Of a stretch of 11,883 nucleotides of DNA, positions 1 through 4,777 are shown piece after piece. Position 1 is the stretch's first letter; every line of letters begins with the position of its first letter. The notes under the pieces were generated by a model. It was not told the origin of the DNA. It saw nothing but the letters and a program-made list of their open reading frames with translations, and ran no database searches. The position numbers were made by a program, and so were the translations under genes. Source of the stretch: Candidatus Campbellbacteria bacterium CG22_combo_CG10-13_8_21_14_all_36_13 (GTDB lineage Bacteria; Patescibacteriota; Minisyncoccia; Phycocordibacterales; PCTT01); NCBI GenBank assembly GCA_002771585.1, contig PCTT01000026.1, positions 1 through 11,883 of the forward strand. The letters run 5' to 3'.

Positions 1-10
1 TTACATATTG

Positions 11-16
11 TATAAT
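11..16 (+). promoter_or_regulatory. -10 box of msrA, probable leaderless promoter
   Basis: A perfect TATAAT ends 6 nt before the ATG at 23. Initiation about 7 nt after a -10 box would fall on the A of the start codon, so the message would have no 5' leader. The -35 region would lie outside the window. No Shine-Dalgarno sequence could fit in this space. Confidence 0.6.
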
Positions 17-22
17 TCAACA

Positions 23-538
23 ATGAGTAAAAAAGCAACATTTGCAGGTGGGTGTTTTTGGGGGCTTGAAGACCTTGTAAGAAAAGTTCCGGGAGTTATA
101 AATACAGAAGTTGGTTATACTGGTGGTCTTCCGCCATCCGCCCATTCTGGCGGAGGCGGACAAGATCCTACATACGAAAACCATCCAGGTCATGCTGAAG
201 CTGTTGAAATAGAGTATGATCCAGAGAAAACATCATACAAAAAACTGTTAGACTTCTTTTTTCAAATACACAACCCAACAACACTAAATCAACAAGGAAA
301 TGACATGGGCACTTCTTATATGTCTGCTATTTTCTATAGGAACGAGGAAGAGAAAAAAGAGGCTGAAAATTTTATAGATATAGTTAATAAATCAGGAAGG
401 TGGAAAGATCCTGTTGTTACTACACTAGAAGAATTTAAGGAGTTTTATAAAGCAGAAGATTATCATCAGGATTATCTAGTAAAAAACCCTGGTGGTTATA
501 CATGTCACGCTATATATTTTGATAGTTACTTAAATTAA
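23..538 (+). CDS. msrA: Peptide-methionine (S)-S-oxide reductase MsrA
   Basis: Reduces methionine-S-sulfoxide in proteins and free methionine back to methionine in the cytoplasm, with thioredoxin-type reductants. The 171-residue product carries the family signature GCFWG with the catalytic Cys at residue 11, GYTGG at about 36-40, the GHAEAVEIEYDP segment, FFFQIHNPTTLNQQGND and a C-terminal GYTCH motif with a possible recycling Cys. ATG 23 was chosen over the in-frame TTG at 8 because the enzyme motif starts right after it and the TTG overlaps the -10 box. Length is normal for the family except for an extra stretch of about nine residues between GYTGG and PTY, encoded by a GC-rich palindrome (reported separately). 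The gene overlaps the convergent peptidase gene by 4 nt. Identity is very secure. Confidence 0.97.
   Translation: MSKKATFAGGCFWGLEDLVRKVPGVINTEVGYTGGLPPSAHSGGGGQDPTYENHPGHAEAVEIEYDPEKTSYKKLLDFFFQIHNPTTLNQQGNDMGTSYMSAIFYRNEEEKKEAENFIDIVNKSGRWKDPVVTTLEEFKEFYKAEDYHQDYLVKNPGGYTCHAIYFDSYLN
130..160 (+). repeat. GC-rich palindrome inserted within msrA
   Basis: TCCGCC-A-TCCGCC, a 6-nt loop CATTCT, then GGCGGAGGCGGA: a 12-bp stem with one bulged A at 136. It is far more GC-rich than the surrounding gene and is read in frame as a Pro/Ala/Ser then Gly-rich segment that typical MsrA proteins lack. It resembles an intragenic palindromic element of the kind known as RPE in Rickettsia; that comparison is by analogy only. 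Confidence 0.7.
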
Positions 539-1485
539 TCAAAAATATTTACCAAAAAGTCATCTATATATCTTTGATCCAAATCATAAAAATTTTTACC
601 AGTGTTGTGCATATCTGTTGCGAGTTTTACTCCCACAAACCTCCAATGCCAAGGCTCAAATACATAAAATGTATTATTTTTTGGATAGGAAAGTATAAAC
701 CCATATTTATACGCATTAGCCAAAAGCCAATTATATGCACTGGTATTACCAAATCCGTCTAGTGTGCCACCAATTCCTGTGGTGATGAGGTCTACCGTTG
801 TACCAAGCTGGTGCTCAGAATAGCCTTGGTCAGCAGAGAATTGATTTGCTGTACCAACTCCATATGTAACACTATATATTCCCTTAAGGGCACTCTGTTC
901 ATCAAAAGACCTATAAGCCGAGTATACATAAAGTTCAATTCCATCGCTTTTCGCGCTTGCTAAAAGATTTTTCAAATAAGGCCACACAGCTGAACTAATT
1001 TTTAAATCTTTATATTCATTGTATTTATTTGCGTCCGGTATTTCTGACAATCGTGCCGGAGCATAGTGTTCGTTTAAGAAAAATACCTTAGAGTATTTTT
1101 GTAGTAGCTCTGGGTCAGTTTTGCTCAATTTTTCTAGGTTAGTTACTGTGCCAGTTATACTACCAACCTTTTGCTCAACATTACCAAATTGTTCTTTTAT
1201 TGCCACGACGTTTTGTTTTTCTTTTTGTAGAGCACTAGAAAGAGAACTTTCAGTATTTCTTATATTTTCTTCAAGTGATTCTGTCGTGGACGCAAATTGT
1301 GTTTCAAGCACCGCGATATGGTCTACAAGTATGTCAATTTTTTGTGACAGAATCTCATCACCTTTTTTAACGTATAGTGTTAAATATATTATTCCCGAAA
1401 TTATACAAACAAAAATAAAAGCAAGAATCCAATAAAATGGATTGATCTTTTTTAGAACTTTTATTATTTTCTCTATAATATTCAT
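535..1485 (-). CDS. Membrane-anchored VanY-type D-alanyl-D-alanine carboxypeptidase (peptidase M15B)
   Basis: A predicted zinc peptidase that trims the terminal D-Ala (or a related cross-link residue) of peptidoglycan stem peptides outside the membrane. Residues about 17-39 form one transmembrane anchor after a Lys-rich start, so the rest should face outward. Residues about 45-125 are rich in Glu, Gln, Ser and Leu and look like a coiled-coil stalk. The catalytic domain follows: SAYRSFDEQ, then SEHQLGTTVD with zinc ligands His225 and Asp232, then EPWHWRF with the general base Glu277 and zinc ligand His280. All M15 residues are present. The start codon follows the membrane anchor pattern; no Shine-Dalgarno sequence is seen. 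The gene lies downstream of csp but is separated from it by a strong terminator. Whether it is a DD-carboxypeptidase or an LD/endopeptidase cannot be told from sequence. Confidence 0.92.
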   Translation of the reverse strand: MNIIEKIIKVLKKINPFYWILAFIFVCIISGIIYLTLYVKKGDEILSQKIDILVDHIAVLETQFASTTESLEENIRNTESSLSSALQKEKQNVVAIKEQFGNVEQKVGSITGTVTNLEKLSKTDPELLQKYSKVFFLNEHYAPARLSEIPDANKYNEYKDLKISSAVWPYLKNLLASAKSDGIELYVYSAYRSFDEQSALKGIYSVTYGVGTANQFSADQGYSEHQLGTTVDLITTGIGGTLDGFGNTSAYNWLLANAYKYGFILSYPKNNTFYVFEPWHWRFVGVKLATDMHNTGKNFYDLDQRYIDDFLVNIFD

Positions 1486-1498
1486 TGTTGTGAGAATA

Positions 1499-1504
1499 AG
1501 TATA
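1499..1504 (-). promoter_or_regulatory. Candidate -10 box of the VanY-like gene
   Basis: TATACT on the minus strand, 13 nt before the ATG. Transcription would start only a few nucleotides upstream of the start codon. A second -10-like TATAAT lies at 1522-1527. Neither has a convincing -35 box, so the choice is uncertain. Confidence 0.35.
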
Positions 1505-1566
1505 TCAGATTTTTGTATATGATTATATTTACCAACACTGATGTGTATTAAGTTTATATTTTTGGA

Positions 1567-1606
1567 GTTTACTACAGTTAACCACAGTAAACTTGTATAA
1601 GTTTAC
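1567..1606. repeat. Cluster of GTTTAC/GTAAAC inverted motifs
   Basis: GTTTACT at 1567-1573, AGTAAAC at 1586-1592 and GTTTAC at 1601-1606. The last two belong to a perfect 8-bp inverted repeat, GTAAACTT-gtat-AAGTTTAC (1587-1606). It sits between the csp terminator and the promoter of the VanY-like gene, a position suited to an operator, but no regulator is identified. Confidence 0.4.
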
Positions 1607-1633
1607 CTACATATATGTTTTTTGAGGATATCT

Positions 1634-1685
1634 TTAAAGCAAAATAAAAAAGTCCCCGAGAGGGGACTTTTTTATTTTGCTTTAA
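1634..1685 (-). terminator. Strong bidirectional terminator after csp
   Basis: A perfect 24-bp stem (1634-1657 with 1662-1685) closes on a 4-nt loop, with the core AGTCCCC/GGGGACT flanked by A and T tracts so it works on either strand. The base of the stem includes the csp stop codon at 1682-1684. It isolates csp from the downstream peptidase gene. Confidence 0.92.
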
Positions 1686-1882
1686 GCTCTTGTTATGTTC
1701 ACAGCATTAAGTCCTTTTGGACCTTCTGCTACTTCAAAAGTAAGCTCATCGCCTTCGCTAAGTTCGTTGAATTGGACATCCTTTAGCTCGTTTGAGTGAA
1801 AGAAAAGATCTTTTTCTTCACCTTCACGAGTGATGAAACCAAAGCCACGATCAGTTAGACGAGCTATTGTTCCTTTTTGCAT
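1682..1882 (-). CDS. csp: Cold-shock domain protein (CspA family)
   Basis: A 66-residue single-domain nucleic-acid-binding protein that melts secondary structure in RNA and single-stranded DNA. It begins MQKGTIARLTDRGFGFIT, which holds the RNP1-like motif (GFGFIT), followed by RNP2 (LFFHS) and the C-terminal GPKGLNAVNITRA. Its length is that of a complete CspA-type OB fold. Family assignment is certain; whether it responds to cold or is constitutive is not visible in the protein. The gene has its own strong promoter, a leader of about 95 nt with a long-range base pairing that reaches to 1 nt from the start codon, and a strong terminator, so it is a single-gene unit. No Shine-Dalgarno sequence precedes the ATG. 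Confidence 0.96.
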   Translation of the reverse strand: MQKGTIARLTDRGFGFITREGEEKDLFFHSNELKDVQFNELSEGDELTFEVAEGPKGLNAVNITRA

Positions 1883-1977
1883 TTCTGTAAGAGAAATTAC
1901 TTTAATAAAATATTCAAATGCAAAACACTGTACGAAAAAACCCGACTTGATCCTCTTACAGAGATGATTTGATTACC
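1883..1977 (-). promoter_or_regulatory. Structured 5' leader of csp
   Basis: From the predicted start site to the ATG is about 95 nt. In the transcript TCTGTAAGAG (complement of 1953-1962) is exactly complementary to CTCTTACAGA (complement of 1884-1893), whose end is 1 nt from the start codon. The 10-bp pairing would enclose about 59 nt and cover the ribosome landing zone. The 5' arm also carries AAGAGG, the only purine-rich Shine-Dalgarno-like stretch in the leader. Confidence 0.55.
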
Positions 1978-1983
1978 CCCCCC

Positions 1984-2013
1984 ATGATACCATATTGTAT
2001 ATGTATTTGTCAA
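1984..2013 (-). promoter_or_regulatory. csp promoter
   Basis: Consensus -35 TTGACA (complement of 2008-2013), an 18-nt spacer and -10 TATCAT (complement of 1984-1989). A run of eight G (minus strand, 1976-1983) follows the -10 box directly, so transcription should start within or next to this tract. Confidence 0.7.
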
Positions 2014-2086
2014 GTATATATTTGTTTTTATTTTCTAAATAGCTTGAAAAATAACAATATTTAGTATATAGTTGTAGCCTAGTAAA

Positions 2087-2200
2087 CCGCTGTAGCGGAT
2101 TTTTTTATCCCGTTAGAGAAAAGTCGCCCCAAGGTGACTAAAACACTGTCCTTTTGGACAGGGCGTTCTCTAACGGGATAAATCCCGTTAGAAATAGCGG
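2087..2200. repeat. Nested palindromic element with multi-hairpin core
   Basis: Outer ends CCGCT (2087-2091) and AGCGG (2196-2200) are complementary. Inside is a perfect 17-bp stem (2104-2120 with 2166-2182) enclosing two hairpins: AGTCGCC/GGTGACT (2122-2139, one G-T pair) and CTGTCC-tttt-GGACAG (2146-2161). ATCCCGTTAGA of the left arm is repeated directly at 2182-2192, so the strand at 2169-2178 can pair either leftward or with 2183-2192. CCGC-tgta-GCGG followed by a T tract (2087-2106) also looks like a weak terminator. It may be a mobile palindromic repeat or a regulatory RNA upstream of typA. Confidence 0.7.
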
Positions 2201-2205
2201 ACAAA

Positions 2206-2211
2206 TATAAT
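2206..2211 (+). promoter_or_regulatory. Candidate -10 box upstream of typA
   Basis: TATAAT lies just after the palindromic element and 85 bp before the typA ATG. It is 4 nt before the ATG of the possible upstream ORF at 2216. The -35 region would lie in the right end of the palindromic element and does not match consensus. Confidence 0.4.
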
Positions 2212-2215
2212 AAAC

Positions 2216-2290
2216 ATGAAGATAGAGTCGAATTTAATAATGAATCTAATATTAGAGCAAAGGCTGTTTCAGTCTGCGTTTTATTTCTAA
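2216..2290 (+). CDS. Possible 24-codon leader peptide upstream of typA
   Basis: An ATG at 2216 opens 24 codons (begins MKIESNLIMN, ends FYF) that stop with TAA at 2288-2290, 5 nt before the typA start. The stop codon lies in the left arm of the hairpin that frames the typA start codon, so a ribosome ending here would open that hairpin. It sits directly behind a TATAAT box. The peptide resembles no family I recognise and has no Shine-Dalgarno sequence; it could be chance. Evidence is positional only. Confidence 0.25.
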   Translation: MKIESNLIMNLILEQRLFQSAFYF

Positions 2291-2311
2291 TCGGGATGGA
2301 AATTAGAAATA
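2282..2311 (+). promoter_or_regulatory. Hairpin presenting the typA start codon in its loop
   Basis: TATTTCTAAT (2282-2291) pairs perfectly with ATTAGAAATA (2302-2311). The 10-nt loop CGGGATGGAA contains the ATG at 2296-2298. The right arm is typA codons 3-6. The stem has only one G-C pair, so it would be temperature-sensitive. No Shine-Dalgarno sequence lies at normal distance. Confidence 0.6.
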
Positions 2312-4080
2312 TTGCAATAATAGCCCACGTAGACCACGGCAAGACTACTCTGACTGATGCTATTTTGGCGCAAACGGGTGCCGGAAAGGAAGGTGTGTCT
2401 ATGGATTCAAATGAGCTTGAAAAAGAGCGCGGTATTACTATTTATGCAAAAAATACGAGTGTGTTCTACAAGGGGACAAAAATAAATATTTTGGACACAC
2501 CAGGACACGCCGATTTTGGATCTGAAGTGGAGCGTGTGTTGCGCTCAATTGATTCTGTATTACTTGTGGTAGATGCCGCAGAAGGGCCAATGCCACAAAC
2601 AAAATTTGTATTAAAGAAGTCTCTTGAGCTTGGTTTGAAGCCGATTTTGATACTAAATAAAATTGATAAACCAGCAGCAAATGTAGAATTAGCACAAGAG
2701 GCGGTATATGAACTATTCCTAAACTTAGGCGCAACAGATGAACAACTTGATTTCACAACACTATATGCGATAGGGCGAGATGGGGTTGCAAAACGTGATA
2801 TGGATGATCATGCAATAGACCTTTCACCAATACTAGATACAATCATAGAAAAAGTTGAGCCAGTCTCTGGTAAAGATTTGGCTGGAAAGCCACTACGAGC
2901 TCAGGTGTTTAACTTGGCATATGATAATTTTCTTGGACGTATGGGAATTGCTCGTATTTATGAAGGAACAATTAAAGATAGACAAGAGATTTTTGTAAAG
3001 GATGCTGATGGTAAAGAGTTTAAAGGAAAAATAACAAAACTATTTACGTTTGAAGGCCTCAATAGAAAAGAAATAAATGAATCAAGTGCGGGTGATATAG
3101 TGATGCTTGCCGGTCTGCCAGATATTTTTATTGGCCAAACATTACTTGACAACGAAGAAGGAGAAACACTTCCAGCCATTGCTGTAGATGAGCCAACAGT
3201 ATCTTTTTTTATGTTTGTAAACGATTCTCCATTTGCTGGGCGTGTGGGTAAGTATGTTACAGGGAGACAAATACAAGACCGTCTCCGAAAAGAGCTTGAG
3301 GTAAATGTTGGCCTTCGTGTGGATTTTGGTGATGGCTCAAGGATGAAGGTGTATGGAAGAGGCGAGCTTCATCTTGCTGTTTTAATAGAGAATATGAGAC
3401 GTGAAGGGTTTGAGCTTGCCGTATCACAGCCAGAGGTAATTTTTAAAGAAGAAGACGGGAAAAAACTCGAGCCATATGAAGAGGTTAATGTGCTTGTACC
3501 AGAGGAGTTTTCTGGAATTGTAATAGAGAAACTCAGCAAACGCAGGGGTGTGATGACCGGAATGGGTCAGGAGCATGGAGAAGTACGTATTAGTTTTGAG
3601 GTTCCAACGAGAGGGCTTTTGGGTTATAGAAATGAATTTATAATTGACACAAAAGGGGAGGGTATACTCACTTCTATTTTTAGTCATTTTGGACTTTATG
3701 CCGGAGAGGTGCAGAAGACAGAGCTTGGCTCAATGATATCGATGGCTACAGGCAAAACACTTGCGTTTTCTCTTGCTAATCTGCAAGACCGTGGAACTCT
3801 TTATATAAATCCAAACATAGAAGTATATGAAGGTATGGTGATAGGAAATACATCTAAGGGTGAAGATATGACAGTGAACCCAACAAAAGGGAAACAACTT
3901 ACAAATATGCGAGCATCTGGATCTGATGAAAATATTCGACTCGCGCCACCTCTAGACCTTACACTTGAAAAAGCACTTGGTTTTATGAATGCTGACGAAT
4001 TTCTAGAAGTTACTCCTGATGCTGTTCGTTTACGTAAACAATACCTTACAGAAAATGCACGTGTTAAGAACAAAAGATAA
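2296..4080 (+). CDS. typA: Ribosome-associated translational GTPase TypA/BipA
   Basis: An EF-G/LepA-related GTPase that binds the ribosome and supports 50S assembly and growth under cold or stress. The 594-residue protein is slightly short of the usual 600-615 but complete. G1 AHVDHGKT is at 10-17, the switch I region ends in RGITI (about 45-49), G3 DTPGHAD is at 67-73 and G4 NKID is at 121-124. Domain II, the EF-G-like domains (GRGELHLAVLIENMRREGFEL, VPTRGLLGYRNEF) and the TypA-specific C-terminal domain (TNMRASGSDENIRLAPP) follow. The start matches the conserved family N-terminus (RNIAIIAHVDHGKT). It is a single-gene unit: the leader is packed with hairpins and a terminator follows 65 nt after the stop. 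Identity is very secure. Confidence 0.98.
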   Translation: MEIRNIAIIAHVDHGKTTLTDAILAQTGAGKEGVSMDSNELEKERGITIYAKNTSVFYKGTKINILDTPGHADFGSEVERVLRSIDSVLLVVDAAEGPMPQTKFVLKKSLELGLKPILILNKIDKPAANVELAQEAVYELFLNLGATDEQLDFTTLYAIGRDGVAKRDMDDHAIDLSPILDTIIEKVEPVSGKDLAGKPLRAQVFNLAYDNFLGRMGIARIYEGTIKDRQEIFVKDADGKEFKGKITKLFTFEGLNRKEINESSAGDIVMLAGLPDIFIGQTLLDNEEGETLPAIAVDEPTVSFFMFVNDSPFAGRVGKYVTGRQIQDRLRKELEVNVGLRVDFGDGSRMKVYGRGELHLAVLIENMRREGFELAVSQPEVIFKEEDGKKLEPYEEVNVLVPEEFSGIVIEKLSKRRGVMTGMGQEHGEVRISFEVPTRGLLGYRNEFIIDTKGEGILTSIFSHFGLYAGEVQKTELGSMISMATGKTLAFSLANLQDRGTLYINPNIEVYEGMVIGNTSKGEDMTVNPTKGKQLTNMRASGSDENIRLAPPLDLTLEKALGFMNADEFLEVTPDAVRLRKQYLTENARVKNKR

Positions 4081-4144
4081 TATTGAGAAAATAAATTATT
4101 TAAAATAGAAAAGATGCTTATTATTTCTTTAATAAATAACAATT

Positions 4145-4197
4145 AAATTATTACGATATCTGCCAGAGGTCGGACAGGTATCGTAATAATTTTTTTT
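4145..4197 (+). terminator. typA terminator built from an ATTACGATA palindrome
   Basis: A 14-bp stem (4145-4158 with 4179-4192) with further pairs inside the 20-nt GC-richer core (CTG/CAG near 4160-4162 and 4175-4177), followed by T tract 4190-4197. The arms are the same ATTACGATA sequence that recurs three times just downstream. Confidence 0.85.
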
Positions 4198-4220
4198 ACA
4201 CAAATTACTTTAAAATATAA

Positions 4221-4319
4221 ATTACGATAAATTTAATACTACGATATATCGTAATATTGAATGTAGATATTGGTATTAAACATATTAAGTTATTTATTAC
4301 GATATATCGTAATAAATAA
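4221..4319. repeat. Cluster of ATTACGATA palindromes
   Basis: A half-site ATTACGATA at 4221-4229, a 14-bp perfect palindrome TACGATATATCGTA at 4240-4253, and a 30-bp perfect palindrome at 4290-4319 centred on CGATATATCG. With the typA terminator arms this makes four copies of the motif within 175 bp of non-coding DNA (4081-4400). They could be operators or decayed copies of a palindromic repeat. Confidence 0.75.
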
Positions 4320-4343
4320 TTATTTTAGAATTTAATCAATTAT

Positions 4344-4379
4344 AAAAAATGCCCTAAGCTCGGCTTAGGGCATTTTTTT
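4344..4379 (-). terminator. Bidirectional terminator after the 40-aa basic protein gene
   Basis: A perfect 16-bp stem (4344-4359 with 4363-4378) with core TGCCCTAAGC/GCTTAGGGCA and loop TCG, flanked by A6 and T7 tracts. It ends the minus-strand small gene whose stop is at 4401 and also backs up the typA terminator. Confidence 0.92.
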
Positions 4380-4400
4380 ACACAATTTTTAAAAATATTG

Positions 4401-4523
4401 CTATTTGCGTTTTGCCTTTGCTTTTCGAGCAGTAATCATTGCGCTTTTTATAGCCATTCTTTTCTTTGTTTTTTTTGAACGAGAAGTTTTCATTGTGCCA
4501 ACTCCTGTGCTTCTTTTTGCCAT
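4401..4523 (-). CDS. 40-residue highly basic protein of unknown function
   Basis: This short frame reads MAKRSTGVGTMKTSRSKK at the start and ends ARKAKAKRK before TAG. Nearly two in five residues are Lys or Arg, there are no Asp or Glu residues and no Cys, and Ala/Ser/Thr/Met fill the rest: the composition of a ribosomal or nucleic-acid-binding tail protein. The frame ends 22 nt before a strong terminator and has a candidate promoter and a leader of about 215 nt, which supports a real gene. A longer open frame over the same bases (4378-4560) is a shadow that runs into the terminator. I do not recognise a named family; a CPR-specific ribosome- or nucleoid-associated protein is a guess from composition alone. 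No Shine-Dalgarno sequence is present. Confidence 0.75.
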   Translation of the reverse strand: MAKRSTGVGTMKTSRSKKTKKRMAIKSAMITARKAKAKRK

Positions 4524-4544
4524 CCAGATAGTAGAAAATAGCAT

Positions 4545-4573
4545 TGATACTTCGTATCACTTTGTGGTGATAC
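4545..4573 (-). promoter_or_regulatory. Alternative hairpins in the leader of the basic protein gene
   Basis: GTATCAC (4554-4560) can pair with GTGATAC (4567-4573, loop 6) or its first six bases with TGATAC (4545-4550, loop 3). The two pairings exclude each other. They lie 22-50 nt upstream of the start codon of the 40-aa protein. Operator or mRNA switch are both possible. Confidence 0.45.
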
Positions 4574-4680
4574 TTAATTCGTAGTTTCTTTGCTAATCCT
4601 ATGGTTAATTAATAATATGTGTCCTTTGTGATGCTATTTTGCACTACTGGACAAGTATTTCCCCACGTTTTATTGTTTAT

Positions 4681-4702
4681 TTTTAAATAAAATAATTTAA
4701 AA
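4681..4702. repeat. AT-rich 8-bp inverted repeat in the leader
   Basis: TTTTAAAT-aaaata-ATTTAAAA is a perfect 8+6+8 inverted repeat inside the leader (4524-4739) of the basic protein gene. Its stem is pure A-T, so stability is low. The rest of the leader holds a weak bulged stem TGTCC/GGACA (4620-4653) and no other gene that I can see. Confidence 0.4.
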
Positions 4703-4745
4703 CACTAGCCCCAAAAATGAAACCGAGGTGTCTTAAGTTGCTTAT

Positions 4746-4773
4746 ATTATACACGATTATATCTATTTTGAAC
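4746..4773 (-). promoter_or_regulatory. Candidate promoter of the basic protein gene
   Basis: -35-like GTTCAA (complement of 4768-4773), a 16-nt spacer and consensus -10 TATAAT (complement of 4746-4751). It begins just after the stop codon of the DUF2914 gene and would give a leader of about 215 nt. Confidence 0.5.
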
Positions 4774-4777
4774 ACTT

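Noticed and set aside
8..22. TTG start of msrA at 8
   Set aside because: It overlaps the TATAAT box and adds five residues not seen in MsrA.
2087..2200. Cloverleaf-like folding that could suggest a tRNA
   Set aside because: The stems do not match tRNA arm lengths, there is no TTCRANY or acceptor pattern, and the closing stem is 17 bp.
4378..4560. 60-codon minus-strand frame over the small basic gene
   Set aside because: It ends inside the terminator stem and is a shifted reading of the 40-aa gene, which has the more convincing start, stop and composition.
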